A DNA stretch of 64,000 bases, taken from contig DCCQ01000049.1 in the NCBI GenBank assembly GCA_002314195.1, positions 6,763 to 70,762 on the forward strand, read 5' to 3'. Below, in pieces: positions 30,783 through 39,898 of this stretch. Each line of letters starts with the position of its first letter. Position 1 is the stretch's first letter. This DNA comes from Bacteroidales bacterium UBA1077. GTDB lineage: Bacteria > Bacteroidota > Bacteroidia > Bacteroidales > UBA932. Position numbers and translations under genes: made by a program. The notes beneath the pieces are model-generated. The model searched no databases. It was not told the DNA's origin and saw nothing but the letters and a program-made list of their open reading frames with translations.

Positions 30783-32309
30783 TTAATTGAGTCTTATCAT
30801 AACACAGTCGTCAGACGACACTTCAACCTCGATTCGGGTTTCCGGACCGAGGTTTTTCATGTCCAGATAATCGACAGCCTCTTTGGGTATGCGGACGGAA
30901 ATGTTGCTGGTTGCTCCGGAAAAATTGCAGACGAAAAGCCATGTCTGCGAGCCGTCGCCACGCAGGAAAACGAAATGCATGTCGGGGTCAAAGCCCGGCG
31001 AATCATAGTTGCAATAACAAAGGTCGAATGACTTTCCGGAAGCAATTGCCGGAACCGACGAAGCCATATTCAAAAACTTCCGCCACTTTTCAAGAAGCGC
31101 CGCCTCTTCCGAGGTAAGTCCCACATTTTTATGAATATAGTCAATCAGTCTCCCGATTGATGCAATCCTCCACCAATCGAATATGGTTGTCCTGCCGTCC
31201 AGTCCGCTGAACCCCTCAGCATCCATTCCACGCTCCCCGATCTCCTCTCCGAAATAGATCATGTACGGAGCCGTGTTCAGGAATATTCCCGCGCCCAACG
31301 CGGCGAAAGTCCTTCGCGCGTCCTTGCCAAAGAAATCGGAAGCGAAACGTTGCTCGTCATGATTCTCAAGGAAGTTCAGCATCCGAGGCTGCAAGTCGCC
31401 CAGAAACTGCCAGTTCCAAGTCAGGCTTTTTGCCGTGCCATGCCCTTCCACGACCGATCTCACAGAGTCATAAAGACCAGACTTGTCGTAGAGACAGTCA
31501 AACCCTACTTCATTTATGTATCTGGAATACAATTCTTTCTGATAAACCTCAGCGATGAATATGATCTCCGGAAATTCGTCCTTGATTTTCTTTATGAGCC
31601 ATTGGAAGAACTGCCACGGAACCATCTCGACCATGTCACAGCGGAATCCGTCCACTCCTTTGCCACACCAATAACGCACAATCTCGTACATCTTGTCCCA
31701 TGTCGCGGTGTGGAAATCGCAGTAATTCAGTCTGATGGTTTCATACCAATCGTTGACGGACGGAGAAGGGGAGAAGCAATTGCCTGAGGCCTTCGCCGGA
31801 TTCTCATAGTAAGTCTGGACATCGAACGGAAGCTTAAGAGCCTGACCCGGATAGTAGTAGAAATCGTTCTCGGCCCTCCAGTGGACGGTCGGGTCATCAT
31901 CCGCCCCGAGAGGCTTGATCTCAGGCTTGGACAAACCGACCTTTCCATAGTCACGTGACACGTGGTTAGGGACAAAATCTATGATGACTTTCAGCCCGGC
32001 CTCATGGCATCGGTTCAACAAAGCCTCAAATTCAGTTATTCTTTCAGATGGATTATCAGCAAGATATGGATTGACATCATAATAATCAGTAATAGCGTAT
32101 GGAGAACCGGCCGCGCCTTTCACAATCTGCTTGTCGGAAGCCGGGCAACCCTCAGCAGATATAGTTGTGGCGTGCCTGATCACACCGGTGAACCAGACAT
32201 GACTTACGCTCAACGATTTGAAATATGTCAGAGTACCGGAATCAAACTCTGAAAACTTCCCGTTTCCCCACAACCTTGGAAGAACCTGATAAACAATCAT
32301 TTTACGCAT
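30783..32309 (-). CDS. GH13 alpha-amylase family protein
   Basis: 508-residue glycoside hydrolase family 13 (beta/alpha)8 barrel without a signal peptide, so probably cytoplasmic. Catalytic residues are visible: nucleophile Asp in GFRCDMVE, acid/base Glu in IFIAEVY and transition-state Asp in FLENHDEQR. The conserved DFVPNHVS is present near residue 115. A C-terminal beta domain follows. The substrate is likely an alpha-glucan or maltooligosaccharide. Its start lies 2 bases after the receiver/ATP-grasp gene, which implies co-transcription with that protein. Confidence 0.9.
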   Translation of the reverse strand: MRKMIVYQVLPRLWGNGKFSEFDSGTLTYFKSLSVSHVWFTGVIRHATTISAEGCPASDKQIVKGAAGSPYAITDYYDVNPYLADNPSERITEFEALLNRCHEAGLKVIIDFVPNHVSRDYGKVGLSKPEIKPLGADDDPTVHWRAENDFYYYPGQALKLPFDVQTYYENPAKASGNCFSPSPSVNDWYETIRLNYCDFHTATWDKMYEIVRYWCGKGVDGFRCDMVEMVPWQFFQWLIKKIKDEFPEIIFIAEVYQKELYSRYINEVGFDCLYDKSGLYDSVRSVVEGHGTAKSLTWNWQFLGDLQPRMLNFLENHDEQRFASDFFGKDARRTFAALGAGIFLNTAPYMIYFGEEIGERGMDAEGFSGLDGRTTIFDWWRIASIGRLIDYIHKNVGLTSEEAALLEKWRKFLNMASSVPAIASGKSFDLCYCNYDSPGFDPDMHFVFLRGDGSQTWLFVCNFSGATSNISVRIPKEAVDYLDMKNLGPETRIEVEVSSDDCVMIRLN

Positions 32310-32311
32310 AC

Positions 32312-35239
32312 TTAAAATCCTATCAATGCTTTCCCTTTGTTCCTGTCGATGAATCCGGTCAGGCCGTCAACCTTCAAAACCTTGGCAAACTCACCCTCAA
32401 AGACACATTCAAGTTTTCTCAATGCGTCAAAATCTATCATCCCAGAGCCAGCATACTGATCCACTGAAAGATAGCCGACTCCAAGTGAAGTTATGTTCTG
32501 GAAAAAGTGCGTTCCTTGGCTTGGATCTATCCGAAAGCCGTCAATGCCATATTCAACAACCATTCTTGCGGCGGAGATGTCCGTCCACGAGACAGGGACT
32601 CCCAAAGTCGGGATTGAAGATCCCCAGCGTCCAGGCCCTACCAAGATGTAGGTCTGGCCGTCAGCTGTCATGCGGGAGTTTATGGCCGAGATCTCCGCCG
32701 CCATCAGCTCTGTCTTCATCCTGTCGAACGATTCCGGAAGTATGACGAGGATCAACGAGGACTCTGTGAAGTAACCGTTGCCCAACGCGTTGTCGCTAAG
32801 AATCAATTTATTGGAGATAATGGACTCAGCGTCCTCGATCGATGATGTCTGCGACCCTATGCCGCTTGACACAGGACGGACCTGAAGCAGTTTGAGGTTT
32901 GCCTCGTTTCCAGAAGAGGATTTCACCGGATCGACCGCAAATTCTATCTCTACCTCACTCATCAGCTCGTCCCTGCAGATCGACATGATCTCAGACAAGG
33001 CTTTGGCAAGTGGAAATCTATCGTACTGGAATATTCCGTCAAATGACACCACTCTTGCCCCTCGGACTCCAATGCCAGGCACCATCCTGTCATCCAACGC
33101 ATTGTATGTGGAAGCCACAAGCTCAGGACGATCATAGCGTTCCAAAGCCTGTGAGACAGGCACGCGTCTGAGGTTGATGCCATCGTTCTTTGAAATCTTG
33201 AATGCTGACGGGCTTAAATCCAGCACATACATCTCGTTCTGCGTGTCTCTCTGCGCCAGTTTCGGGTTGGACAGCTGGATGATCTTCTTAGGGTACAATG
33301 GATCTACCCTCAATGTCCGGCCTCCGTCCACAACGGTCTTGCCCAAACCAAACGCCACATTCAGCACCCCGTCACTGGCTTTCTCGGCTCCGACAGGGTA
33401 GGAGTTCAGCGAACGCCCCACACCTGACATCATCGGATAAAAATCACTCCCGTGCTCTGTTCCACAGATGGTCTGAACGATCACGGCCATCTTCTCTTCC
33501 CCCAAGAGATTGCCGCTTGCCTGAATATAGTTGCGGCTACCTTTGAAATAGGTAGACGCATAGACACTCTTGATGGCCTTGCCAAGTTCACGGAGCATCC
33601 TGTCCTTGTTCTCCACAGGAGGGCACATATATGTAGCATAAACCCCGGCGAACGGCTGATAATTGCTGTCTTCCAGCTTTGAACTTGAGCGGACAGCCAA
33701 CGGACAGTCAACAGTCGCAAGGAAAGCCTTGAGATTCTGCGTCAGGTCATCAGGCAATGTGGATGCGACGAACTCTGAAAGGATCTCGTCGTCAGAAAGT
33801 TCCGCATCTATGACGTACTGAAGACCATTCTCAAGGATGAACTTGTCGAACCAATCAGTCGTCAGCACTATTGTCCGAGGAATAGAGACATGAAGACCAT
33901 CGTATTTCTCTGACAGGGAATGTTTCTGGATCAGATGATTGAGAAAAGCCAAGCCTCTTGCCTTCCCGCCAAGCGAGCCTTCCCCGACACGTGAGAACCA
34001 ATAATAGTCTTCGTATGAATCCTTGTGAAATTCGGTGATGATGCCTTGTCCAATGCTTTGGTGGTAACGGCGGATGTTGTCCAGAAGGAATTTCCTGAAC
34101 TCTCCAGCGTCAGTGTGGTGCTCAGCCCTGAAAGTTTCCGCCAAATTGAACAAGCCTCTGGCATACAGCCATTTTGAGAACATGTTTCTGGACGTGTTGC
34201 TCATCAGCACATCATCCGGAATGTCATAGATTATCTTTTCCAGCTGAGAAAGGCTCGCAGCCCTTCCGCATTCCGCGCCTGACGGGTCTCTGAAAACGAA
34301 ATCACCAAAACCGAACTCCTCCCTCATGTAATCTCCAAGCTGAAGGAAAAGTGTGCTGGAGTATTTCTTCAGGAATCCGACACCTAAATTCGCCGCGACT
34401 TCTGCCATGCTGCCTTGCGAGGATTGAAGCAGCACAGGCATCAGGGGATCATATTCGCGGATGATTTTCACAAGGTCAATGCCCGCGTCCAGTTTTTCCG
34501 TCTTGGGATCATCTCCCTTGTGGACGACCATACCAACATCAGAGATCACTCCCAGCAGGTTCCTTCTGTATTTTTCAAAGTAGGCGAGCGCCTCCTCAAG
34601 ACAAGTCGCAAGGAATATTTTGGGTCTGGATCTTTTCCTATACTTTTTCTGGTCGTCATTGAGGGATTCGGTCAGGAACTCACGGCTCTGCGTGAGGACA
34701 ATCTTGTAGAGTTCGGGAAGATAGTTCGAGTAGTAACGGATAGAGTCCTCGACAAGCAGGATGCCCTTAACGCCGACCTCGAACACATCGTTCTCCGCGT
34801 TTGCCGCATCCTCCAGAAGCTTTACTATAGCCAGAATCAGATCGGCGTTGCCATGCCAGCTGAACACGAAATCAACTCCATTGTGCGGGGATTCCAACAC
34901 CCTCTGTCTCACCGCCTTCGAGTAATGTATCAGCAAGATGAAAGGGATGCCGCATCCTTTATCCTTAAGTTCAGATGCAAACGGGAATATTCCTTTGTCC
35001 TGCTCGTTGAACATGCAGATGATCATGTCGATCTCCGTTTCGGAATCGATTATCTCTCTTGCCTGGGCCGAGGAATTTGCCCAGATGAATTTCGGCGGAT
35101 TGCTTAGGTTCAGTTCACGGTACTCGTTCTTGACCTGATTCTCAATGCGCCCGTCCTCTTCAAGGGCAAAGGCATCGTAGTTGCTGCAGATCATCAGAAT
35201 CTTACGGATTCTGGACCGCATCAAGGATTCTTCATTCAT
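32312..35239 (-). CDS. Receiver-like domains fused to a PEP/pyruvate-binding ATP-grasp domain
   Basis: 975-residue cytoplasmic protein. Residues about 10-140 form a degenerate receiver-like fold. Residues about 150-320 are a second receiver-like domain, with acidic residues in LLVEDS and a candidate phospho-acceptor Asp in GVISDVGM. From about 415, the N-terminal ATP-grasp domain of PEP synthase/PPDK follows (SLGGKARGLAFLNHL, LAVRSSSKLEDS, ending LLQVRPV near residue 795). The phosphohistidine swivel and PEP-utilising TIM barrel of true PEP synthase are not visible; instead there is an unassigned C-terminal domain (about 800-975, with VGPGRWGSS). It is therefore not a complete PEP synthase. 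The function is unknown; it lies 2 bases before the amylase gene. Confidence 0.8.
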   Translation of the reverse strand: MNEESLMRSRIRKILMICSNYDAFALEEDGRIENQVKNEYRELNLSNPPKFIWANSSAQAREIIDSETEIDMIICMFNEQDKGIFPFASELKDKGCGIPFILLIHYSKAVRQRVLESPHNGVDFVFSWHGNADLILAIVKLLEDAANAENDVFEVGVKGILLVEDSIRYYSNYLPELYKIVLTQSREFLTESLNDDQKKYRKRSRPKIFLATCLEEALAYFEKYRRNLLGVISDVGMVVHKGDDPKTEKLDAGIDLVKIIREYDPLMPVLLQSSQGSMAEVAANLGVGFLKKYSSTLFLQLGDYMREEFGFGDFVFRDPSGAECGRAASLSQLEKIIYDIPDDVLMSNTSRNMFSKWLYARGLFNLAETFRAEHHTDAGEFRKFLLDNIRRYHQSIGQGIITEFHKDSYEDYYWFSRVGEGSLGGKARGLAFLNHLIQKHSLSEKYDGLHVSIPRTIVLTTDWFDKFILENGLQYVIDAELSDDEILSEFVASTLPDDLTQNLKAFLATVDCPLAVRSSSKLEDSNYQPFAGVYATYMCPPVENKDRMLRELGKAIKSVYASTYFKGSRNYIQASGNLLGEEKMAVIVQTICGTEHGSDFYPMMSGVGRSLNSYPVGAEKASDGVLNVAFGLGKTVVDGGRTLRVDPLYPKKIIQLSNPKLAQRDTQNEMYVLDLSPSAFKISKNDGINLRRVPVSQALERYDRPELVASTYNALDDRMVPGIGVRGARVVSFDGIFQYDRFPLAKALSEIMSICRDELMSEVEIEFAVDPVKSSSGNEANLKLLQVRPVSSGIGSQTSSIEDAESIISNKLILSDNALGNGYFTESSLILVILPESFDRMKTELMAAEISAINSRMTADGQTYILVGPGRWGSSIPTLGVPVSWTDISAARMVVEYGIDGFRIDPSQGTHFFQNITSLGVGYLSVDQYAGSGMIDFDALRKLECVFEGEFAKVLKVDGLTGFIDRNKGKALIGF

Positions 35240-35312
35240 TTGCGTCAGTTTTTGCTTGAGAACCGCAAATTACGAAAAATCCATGAATATTCTTGGAATA
35301 AGGAAATGGATT

Positions 35313-36056
35313 TCACATTCTTCGGCGGAACTCGGCTATCGTCACGGCGGTGGCCACTGCTGCGTTAAGAGACTCCGAGCCTCTCTCATCCCGAGGCCAA
35401 GACGGAATGAACAGCCTGTCTGTCACCAGTTTGCCGACCTGTGGAGAAATACCTTTAGACTCATTGCCGATAACAATTACGGATGGAGAGGCCTCTCCCG
35501 TGGCCAAATTCTTGGCGTAAATATTCTCGCCATCAAGGAATGTTCCGTACACATTGCCACCGGTCGCTGCCACTTTCGCGCATAGTCCGCAAATGTCACA
35601 ATAATGAAATTTCACTCTGAATATGGCTCCCATCGTGGACTGCACAACCTTTGGATTGAATATGTCCACCGTGTCCTTTGAGGCGAACACCGCATCGATC
35701 CCGAACCACTCCGCCGTGCGGATGATTGTGCCAAGATTGCCTGGATCCCTGATTCCGTCCAAAGCCAGAAACAGCCCTTTGTCTGGTATATTCAAGAAAC
35801 TTACGACCTCGATGTCCGCGGGCTTTCTGACCACCGCCAAGACTGGAGAAGGGGAGGACAGAAGGCTTAGCCTTGCCATAGCAGCGCTACCCACCTCATT
35901 TTCCCGATAAACTTTCTCAACTGAAAATTTGGAGCTCAGGGCCTCGGCAACCATCTTTTCACCTTCAACGACAAAAAGTCCGTTCTCGTCCCTGAACTTT
36001 TTCTGTTCAAGCGACTTGACGAACTTTATCTCATTGTGTGAGACAGGTAAGGACAT
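35313..36056 (-). CDS. SpoU/TrmH family RNA 2'-O-methyltransferase
   Basis: 247 residues: an N-terminal substrate-binding domain (about 1-90) and a SPOUT methyltransferase domain with the three knot motifs DGIRDPGNLGTIIRTAEWFG, VIVIGNESKGIS and ESLNAAVATAV. It uses S-adenosylmethionine to methylate a ribose 2'-OH in rRNA or tRNA. The exact target (RlmB-like or another) cannot be decided from sequence. It starts 3 bases after the decarboxylase gene. Confidence 0.9.
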   Translation of the reverse strand: MSLPVSHNEIKFVKSLEQKKFRDENGLFVVEGEKMVAEALSSKFSVEKVYRENEVGSAAMARLSLLSSPSPVLAVVRKPADIEVVSFLNIPDKGLFLALDGIRDPGNLGTIIRTAEWFGIDAVFASKDTVDIFNPKVVQSTMGAIFRVKFHYCDICGLCAKVAATGGNVYGTFLDGENIYAKNLATGEASPSVIVIGNESKGISPQVGKLVTDRLFIPSWPRDERGSESLNAAVATAVTIAEFRRRM

Positions 36057-36059
36057 AAC

Positions 36060-37454
36060 CTAAAAACCGAGAATCTTCAGCATTGACTCTGAACTTTGTT
36101 CCGGAGCAAACACATTGGTCGTGATCTTTCCTTCCTTGTCCTTGTCGATGAGGATATGCTTAGGGGAAGGCTGGAGGCAGTGCTTCACTCCGCCATAACC
36201 CGAGATGGCTTCCTGATAGGCACCTGTGTGGAAGAATCCGATGTAGAGCGGATCCCTTCTGTTCTTCATCACCGGAAGGAAGATCGCGTTCGAGTGTGCC
36301 TCGGAATTGTAGAAATCTTTGCTGTCACAGGTAAGCCCGCCGAGAAAGACACGGTGATATTCCTCATTCCACTTGTTGATAGGGAAGAGGATGAACCTCT
36401 GGTGAAGTCCCCAAGTGTCAGGAAGGCTCGTCATGAACGAGTTGTCGATCATGTACCAGCACTCGCGGTCATTCTGCTGCTTGACATCCAGAACTTTGAA
36501 TATGGTCGCTCCGCTCTCGCCGACAGTGAAGTTGCCGAACTCCGTGTAGATGTCCGGAACCTGCACGCCGTGGGAGTCGCAGACCGACTTGATCTGGTAA
36601 ACGATCTCCTCAATCATATACTTGTAGTCGTAGTCAACTGCAAGAGAGGTCTTTATAGGTAGTCCGCCTCCGATATTCAAAGAATCCAGATCCGGGCATA
36701 TCTGCTTGAGGTCGCAGTAAAGGTTCAGGCAGCGTGCCAGCTCGTTCCAGTAGTAGGAGGTATCCCTGATGCCGGTGTTGATGAAGAAATGGAGCATCTT
36801 CAGTTTGAACTTAGGATTCTTGCTGATGCCGTTGCGGTAGAACGGGATGATGTCTGAGTACCTGATACCGAGGCGTGAAGTGTAGAAATCGAATGACGGT
36901 TCCTCCTCGGACGCTATGCGGATGCCAAGTTTTGTAGGAACTTCTATCAGGTCATCGAGATCCTCCAGCTCATTCTTATTGTCAAGCACCGGGATGATGT
37001 TGTGCCATCCGCCATTGAGCATATCGGAGATGTTCTTGATGTACTGCGGCCTCTTGAAGCCGTTACAGATGATTATCAGGTTCTTGTCCACGAGTTTATC
37101 GGCCTCCAGCTTGCGGATGAGGTCAAGATCGTAGGCCGATGACGTCTCAAGATGGACGTCGCTCTTAAGCGCCTGCTCGATGACAAACTTGAACTGAGAG
37201 CTCTTTGTGCAGTAGCAATAGTGATGATCGCCCTCATAGCTGACCTTCGACATCGCGTTGCGGAACATTCTCTTAGCCCTCTGAATCTGCGAGGTGATCT
37301 TAGGAAGGTAGGTGAGTTTCAACGGAGTACCATATTCTTTGATGATTCCCATCATGTCAATATCATTGACAAAAAGATTGCCGTCTTCTACCCTGAATTC
37401 GTCCTGCGGGAAATCAAATGTCTGATCCACAAGATCGATGTACTTATTCTTCAT
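36060..37454 (-). CDS. speA: Arginine decarboxylase-like PLP enzyme (short SpeA type)
   Basis: Predicted to decarboxylate arginine to agmatine for polyamine synthesis. 464 residues of the fold-III PLP family: an alanine-racemase-like barrel with the PLP lysine at Lys84 in CYCTKSSQ, the phosphate-binding loop IGGGLPIK and EFGNFTVGESG, and a beta domain with the Cys of LTCDSKD expected at the active site. It is about 200 residues shorter than E. coli SpeA, as is usual for the Bacteroidota form. A related diamino-acid substrate cannot be excluded. First gene of a four-gene minus-strand cluster; its leader contains a hairpin. Confidence 0.82.
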   Translation of the reverse strand: MKNKYIDLVDQTFDFPQDEFRVEDGNLFVNDIDMMGIIKEYGTPLKLTYLPKITSQIQRAKRMFRNAMSKVSYEGDHHYCYCTKSSQFKFVIEQALKSDVHLETSSAYDLDLIRKLEADKLVDKNLIIICNGFKRPQYIKNISDMLNGGWHNIIPVLDNKNELEDLDDLIEVPTKLGIRIASEEEPSFDFYTSRLGIRYSDIIPFYRNGISKNPKFKLKMLHFFINTGIRDTSYYWNELARCLNLYCDLKQICPDLDSLNIGGGLPIKTSLAVDYDYKYMIEEIVYQIKSVCDSHGVQVPDIYTEFGNFTVGESGATIFKVLDVKQQNDRECWYMIDNSFMTSLPDTWGLHQRFILFPINKWNEEYHRVFLGGLTCDSKDFYNSEAHSNAIFLPVMKNRRDPLYIGFFHTGAYQEAISGYGGVKHCLQPSPKHILIDKDKEGKITTNVFAPEQSSESMLKILGF

Positions 37455-37500
37455 CCTAAAATAACTGTAAACCTATAATGTTCGACATAAGTAATGAGCC

Positions 37501-37538
37501 GCCGAGAAAGCCATACCCGGCTTCGGCGTGCAAATATA
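37501..37538 (-). promoter_or_regulatory. Candidate promoter and leader hairpin of the speA-like gene
   Basis: On the minus strand, TATATTTG (37531-37538) is followed in the would-be leader by a bulged hairpin: 37501-37504 with 37524-37527 and 37508-37512 with 37519-37523. It lies about 47 bases before the ATG. There is no T-run directly after it, so it is not a simple terminator. Confidence 0.4.
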
Positions 37539-37566
37539 GGTACGAAAATTAATATTTTGACCCATT

Positions 37567-37600
37567 TTTGAAGAAAAATCAGAAAGGGTTGCTATTTTTG
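37567..37600 (+). promoter_or_regulatory. Promoter of tamL, nearly leaderless
   Basis: TTTG (37567-37570) and TATTTTTG (37593-37600), 22 bases apart. The -7 element ends only 7 bases before the ATG at 37608, so the mRNA would have almost no 5' leader. Confidence 0.5.
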
Positions 37601-37607
37601 TAAAACT

Positions 37608-39821
37608 ATGATGGAAAAATCCTCGTTTTTCTCCCTGATGGCCGTTATGGTCACTGCCGCCGTGTTGTGTTTCTCGTGCAGCACGACGCGCGTACTTGAG
37701 GATGGGCAGTACCGCCTGGCGTCAAACAAGGTCGAAGTCTGCAATGACAGCAGGTTCAACACGAAAGAGATTGAGTCCTACATCAAGCAAAAGCCTAATT
37801 CATACATCATCTTCGGCTGGAACCCATTCCTGAACATCTACAATTGGTCCGGCAAGAACCCCGAAAAGGCAATCAACAAGTTGATACGGAAGATGGGAAC
37901 CGCTCCGGTAGTCTATCAGCCTTCGCAGGTTGAGGCTTCCCTGGACAACATCAAAAGACATCTTGAGTACCTTGGTTACTATGGATCCGATGTCCGGAGC
38001 GATGTACAGGTGAAAGGAAAGAAGGCCAATGTGACATATTCTGTGACCCTGGGAAGACGTTACAGGATAGGCAAAGTGACATATTCAGTTCCAGAAGGGG
38101 AATTTAAGAATGATTTCTTTGCGGACACGTCTGCCATCACCGTGAGGCCAGGCGATTTCCTGTCTGAAGACGCCTTGGAAAAGGAAACCGAACGCTCAGC
38201 CTCGGCGTTACGCCAGAAAGGCTACTTCGGGTTTACGAAGAACTACTTCTCATTCGAGGCGGACACTCTCAATTCCAGAGACACCGCCGACCTTCTGATG
38301 ATGGTCAAGGAATATACAAGGAACCAGACTCCTGAATATGCCCGCCCACACCGGAAATATTCATTCGGAATAGTTTCAATTTCCTATGACAAGGACTTGA
38401 AATTCAACAATAAGGTTCTGAAAGACATGTGCACCATACGGCCAGGAGACATGTACGACGAAAGGGAAGTGAACACAACATATTCCAGACTTTCCGCACT
38501 CAGACTGTTCAGCGGAGTGAACATTGCCTTGAACCCTCGCGACTCAGGCATTGTGAACTGTGACATCAACCTGACTAAATCCAGAATGCAGGGATTCAAG
38601 GTCAATCTGGAAGGCTCCACGAATTCGACAGGTCTGATTGGGATCTCACCTCAATTGAGTTATTATCATAAGAACATTTTCCACGGCGGCCAATGGCTGA
38701 ATCTTGGTTTCCTCGGGAATTTTCAGTTCAAATACGATGACAAGAACGTAAAGTCCAACGAGTTCGGTGTCTCGGTCGGCCTGAGTTTCCCCGAGTTCCT
38801 TGGCCTGCCTAACTCAATGTTCAAGGGCCCATCTGTCCCAAGAACCGAAATCAACGCTTCATATAACTACCAGAATCGTCCTGAATACACAAGGAATATG
38901 ATCTCAACGTCTTTTGGCTATTCTGGTTCGCTACGTAACGGAAGATTCTTCTACCAATTCTATCCCATACAAGCCAAGATTGTCCGGCTGACTAATCTCG
39001 ACCCGAACTTCTATACCACTCTTTCAGGCAATCCGTTTATGAGAGACGCCTACCAGAATCACTTTGATGTCGGTTCAGGGCTTGTGGCCTACTACACGAC
39101 CAGCACAGCATTGGTGCCTAAGGAGACTTATGAATATGCCCGCCTGCAACTTGACGCCTCCGGCAATGTCCTAAGCCTGTTCAACGGAAAAATGAGAAAG
39201 GATGAATATGGTTCCAGGCTTATCTGGAACACTCCATATTCCCAGTACATACGCACCGAACTCACACTCGGCAAGACTTTTGTCTTCGGCAAGAACAGCG
39301 GTCAGGCATTGGCAATTCGCCTGCTTGGCGGTGTCGGCTACGCCTATTGCAACTCATCCACACTTCCGTTCGAGAAACAGTTCTACAGTGGCGGGGCCAA
39401 CAGCATGCGTGGATGGCAGGCCCGCGTCTTGGGTCCAGGCCACGCAAAAACAGACACGACCTTCGTGATCCCGAGCCAGACCGGAGACGTGAAACTGGAG
39501 GCCAATCTGGAGTACCGCTTTCCTTTGTTCTGGAAGCTGTGCGGAGCTGTATTCACAGACATCGGCAACATCTGGACTCTGAAAGAAACCGACGGTGACG
39601 ACGGCGCCCACACCCATTTCGACCTCAGAAACCTCGCAGCCAGTCTGGCCGCCGATTGGGGTCTTGGACTCAGAGTTGATCTTAACTTCCTGATTCTCCG
39701 TCTGGACATGGGAATGAAAGTCTATGACCCGTCTTTGGACACAGACCGCTGGCGCGCCCCGTCCAAATGGCTGAAGAAAGACGGTTACTCCATCCACTTC
39801 GGTGTCGGGTACCCGTTCTAA
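37608..39821 (+). CDS. TamL-type BamA/Omp85 family outer membrane lipoprotein
   Basis: Omp85-superfamily assembly factor, 737 residues. A hydrophobic signal ends at a lipobox-like Cys (VLCFSCSTTR), so it should be lipidated, as TamL of Bacteroidota is. Several POTRA-type domains occupy about 35-330, and a 16-strand barrel fills the rest. The superfamily hairpin motif appears as GGANSMRGWQARVLGPG (usually RGF/Y). The C-terminus ends with the outer-membrane signature aromatic, YSIHFGVGYPF. No tamB-like gene is adjacent. A start one codon later (ATG 37611) is equally possible. Confidence 0.88.
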   Translation: MMEKSSFFSLMAVMVTAAVLCFSCSTTRVLEDGQYRLASNKVEVCNDSRFNTKEIESYIKQKPNSYIIFGWNPFLNIYNWSGKNPEKAINKLIRKMGTAPVVYQPSQVEASLDNIKRHLEYLGYYGSDVRSDVQVKGKKANVTYSVTLGRRYRIGKVTYSVPEGEFKNDFFADTSAITVRPGDFLSEDALEKETERSASALRQKGYFGFTKNYFSFEADTLNSRDTADLLMMVKEYTRNQTPEYARPHRKYSFGIVSISYDKDLKFNNKVLKDMCTIRPGDMYDEREVNTTYSRLSALRLFSGVNIALNPRDSGIVNCDINLTKSRMQGFKVNLEGSTNSTGLIGISPQLSYYHKNIFHGGQWLNLGFLGNFQFKYDDKNVKSNEFGVSVGLSFPEFLGLPNSMFKGPSVPRTEINASYNYQNRPEYTRNMISTSFGYSGSLRNGRFFYQFYPIQAKIVRLTNLDPNFYTTLSGNPFMRDAYQNHFDVGSGLVAYYTTSTALVPKETYEYARLQLDASGNVLSLFNGKMRKDEYGSRLIWNTPYSQYIRTELTLGKTFVFGKNSGQALAIRLLGGVGYAYCNSSTLPFEKQFYSGGANSMRGWQARVLGPGHAKTDTTFVIPSQTGDVKLEANLEYRFPLFWKLCGAVFTDIGNIWTLKETDGDDGAHTHFDLRNLAASLAADWGLGLRVDLNFLILRLDMGMKVYDPSLDTDRWRAPSKWLKKDGYSIHFGVGYPF

Positions 39822-39836
39822 ACAAGTCGTTTCGAT

Positions 39837-39858
39837 GCTTCGACAAGCTCAGCGACCG
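39837..39858. repeat. Short dispersed repeat, copy 1
   Basis: 22-bp segment ending TTCGACAAGCTCAGCGACCG in the gap between tamL and the rlmD-like gene. It matches 48340-48361 except at two positions. The half GCTT/AAGC can form a small hairpin. REP-like character is inferred. Confidence 0.5.
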
Positions 39859-39898
39859 GAATACTGCGACCAGAATCAAGCGAACTGTTTAGATCAAA

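Noticed and set aside
32312..35239. Annotation as phosphoenolpyruvate synthase (ppsA)
   Set aside because: Only the ATP-grasp domain is shared; the phosphohistidine and PEP-utilising domains are not visible.
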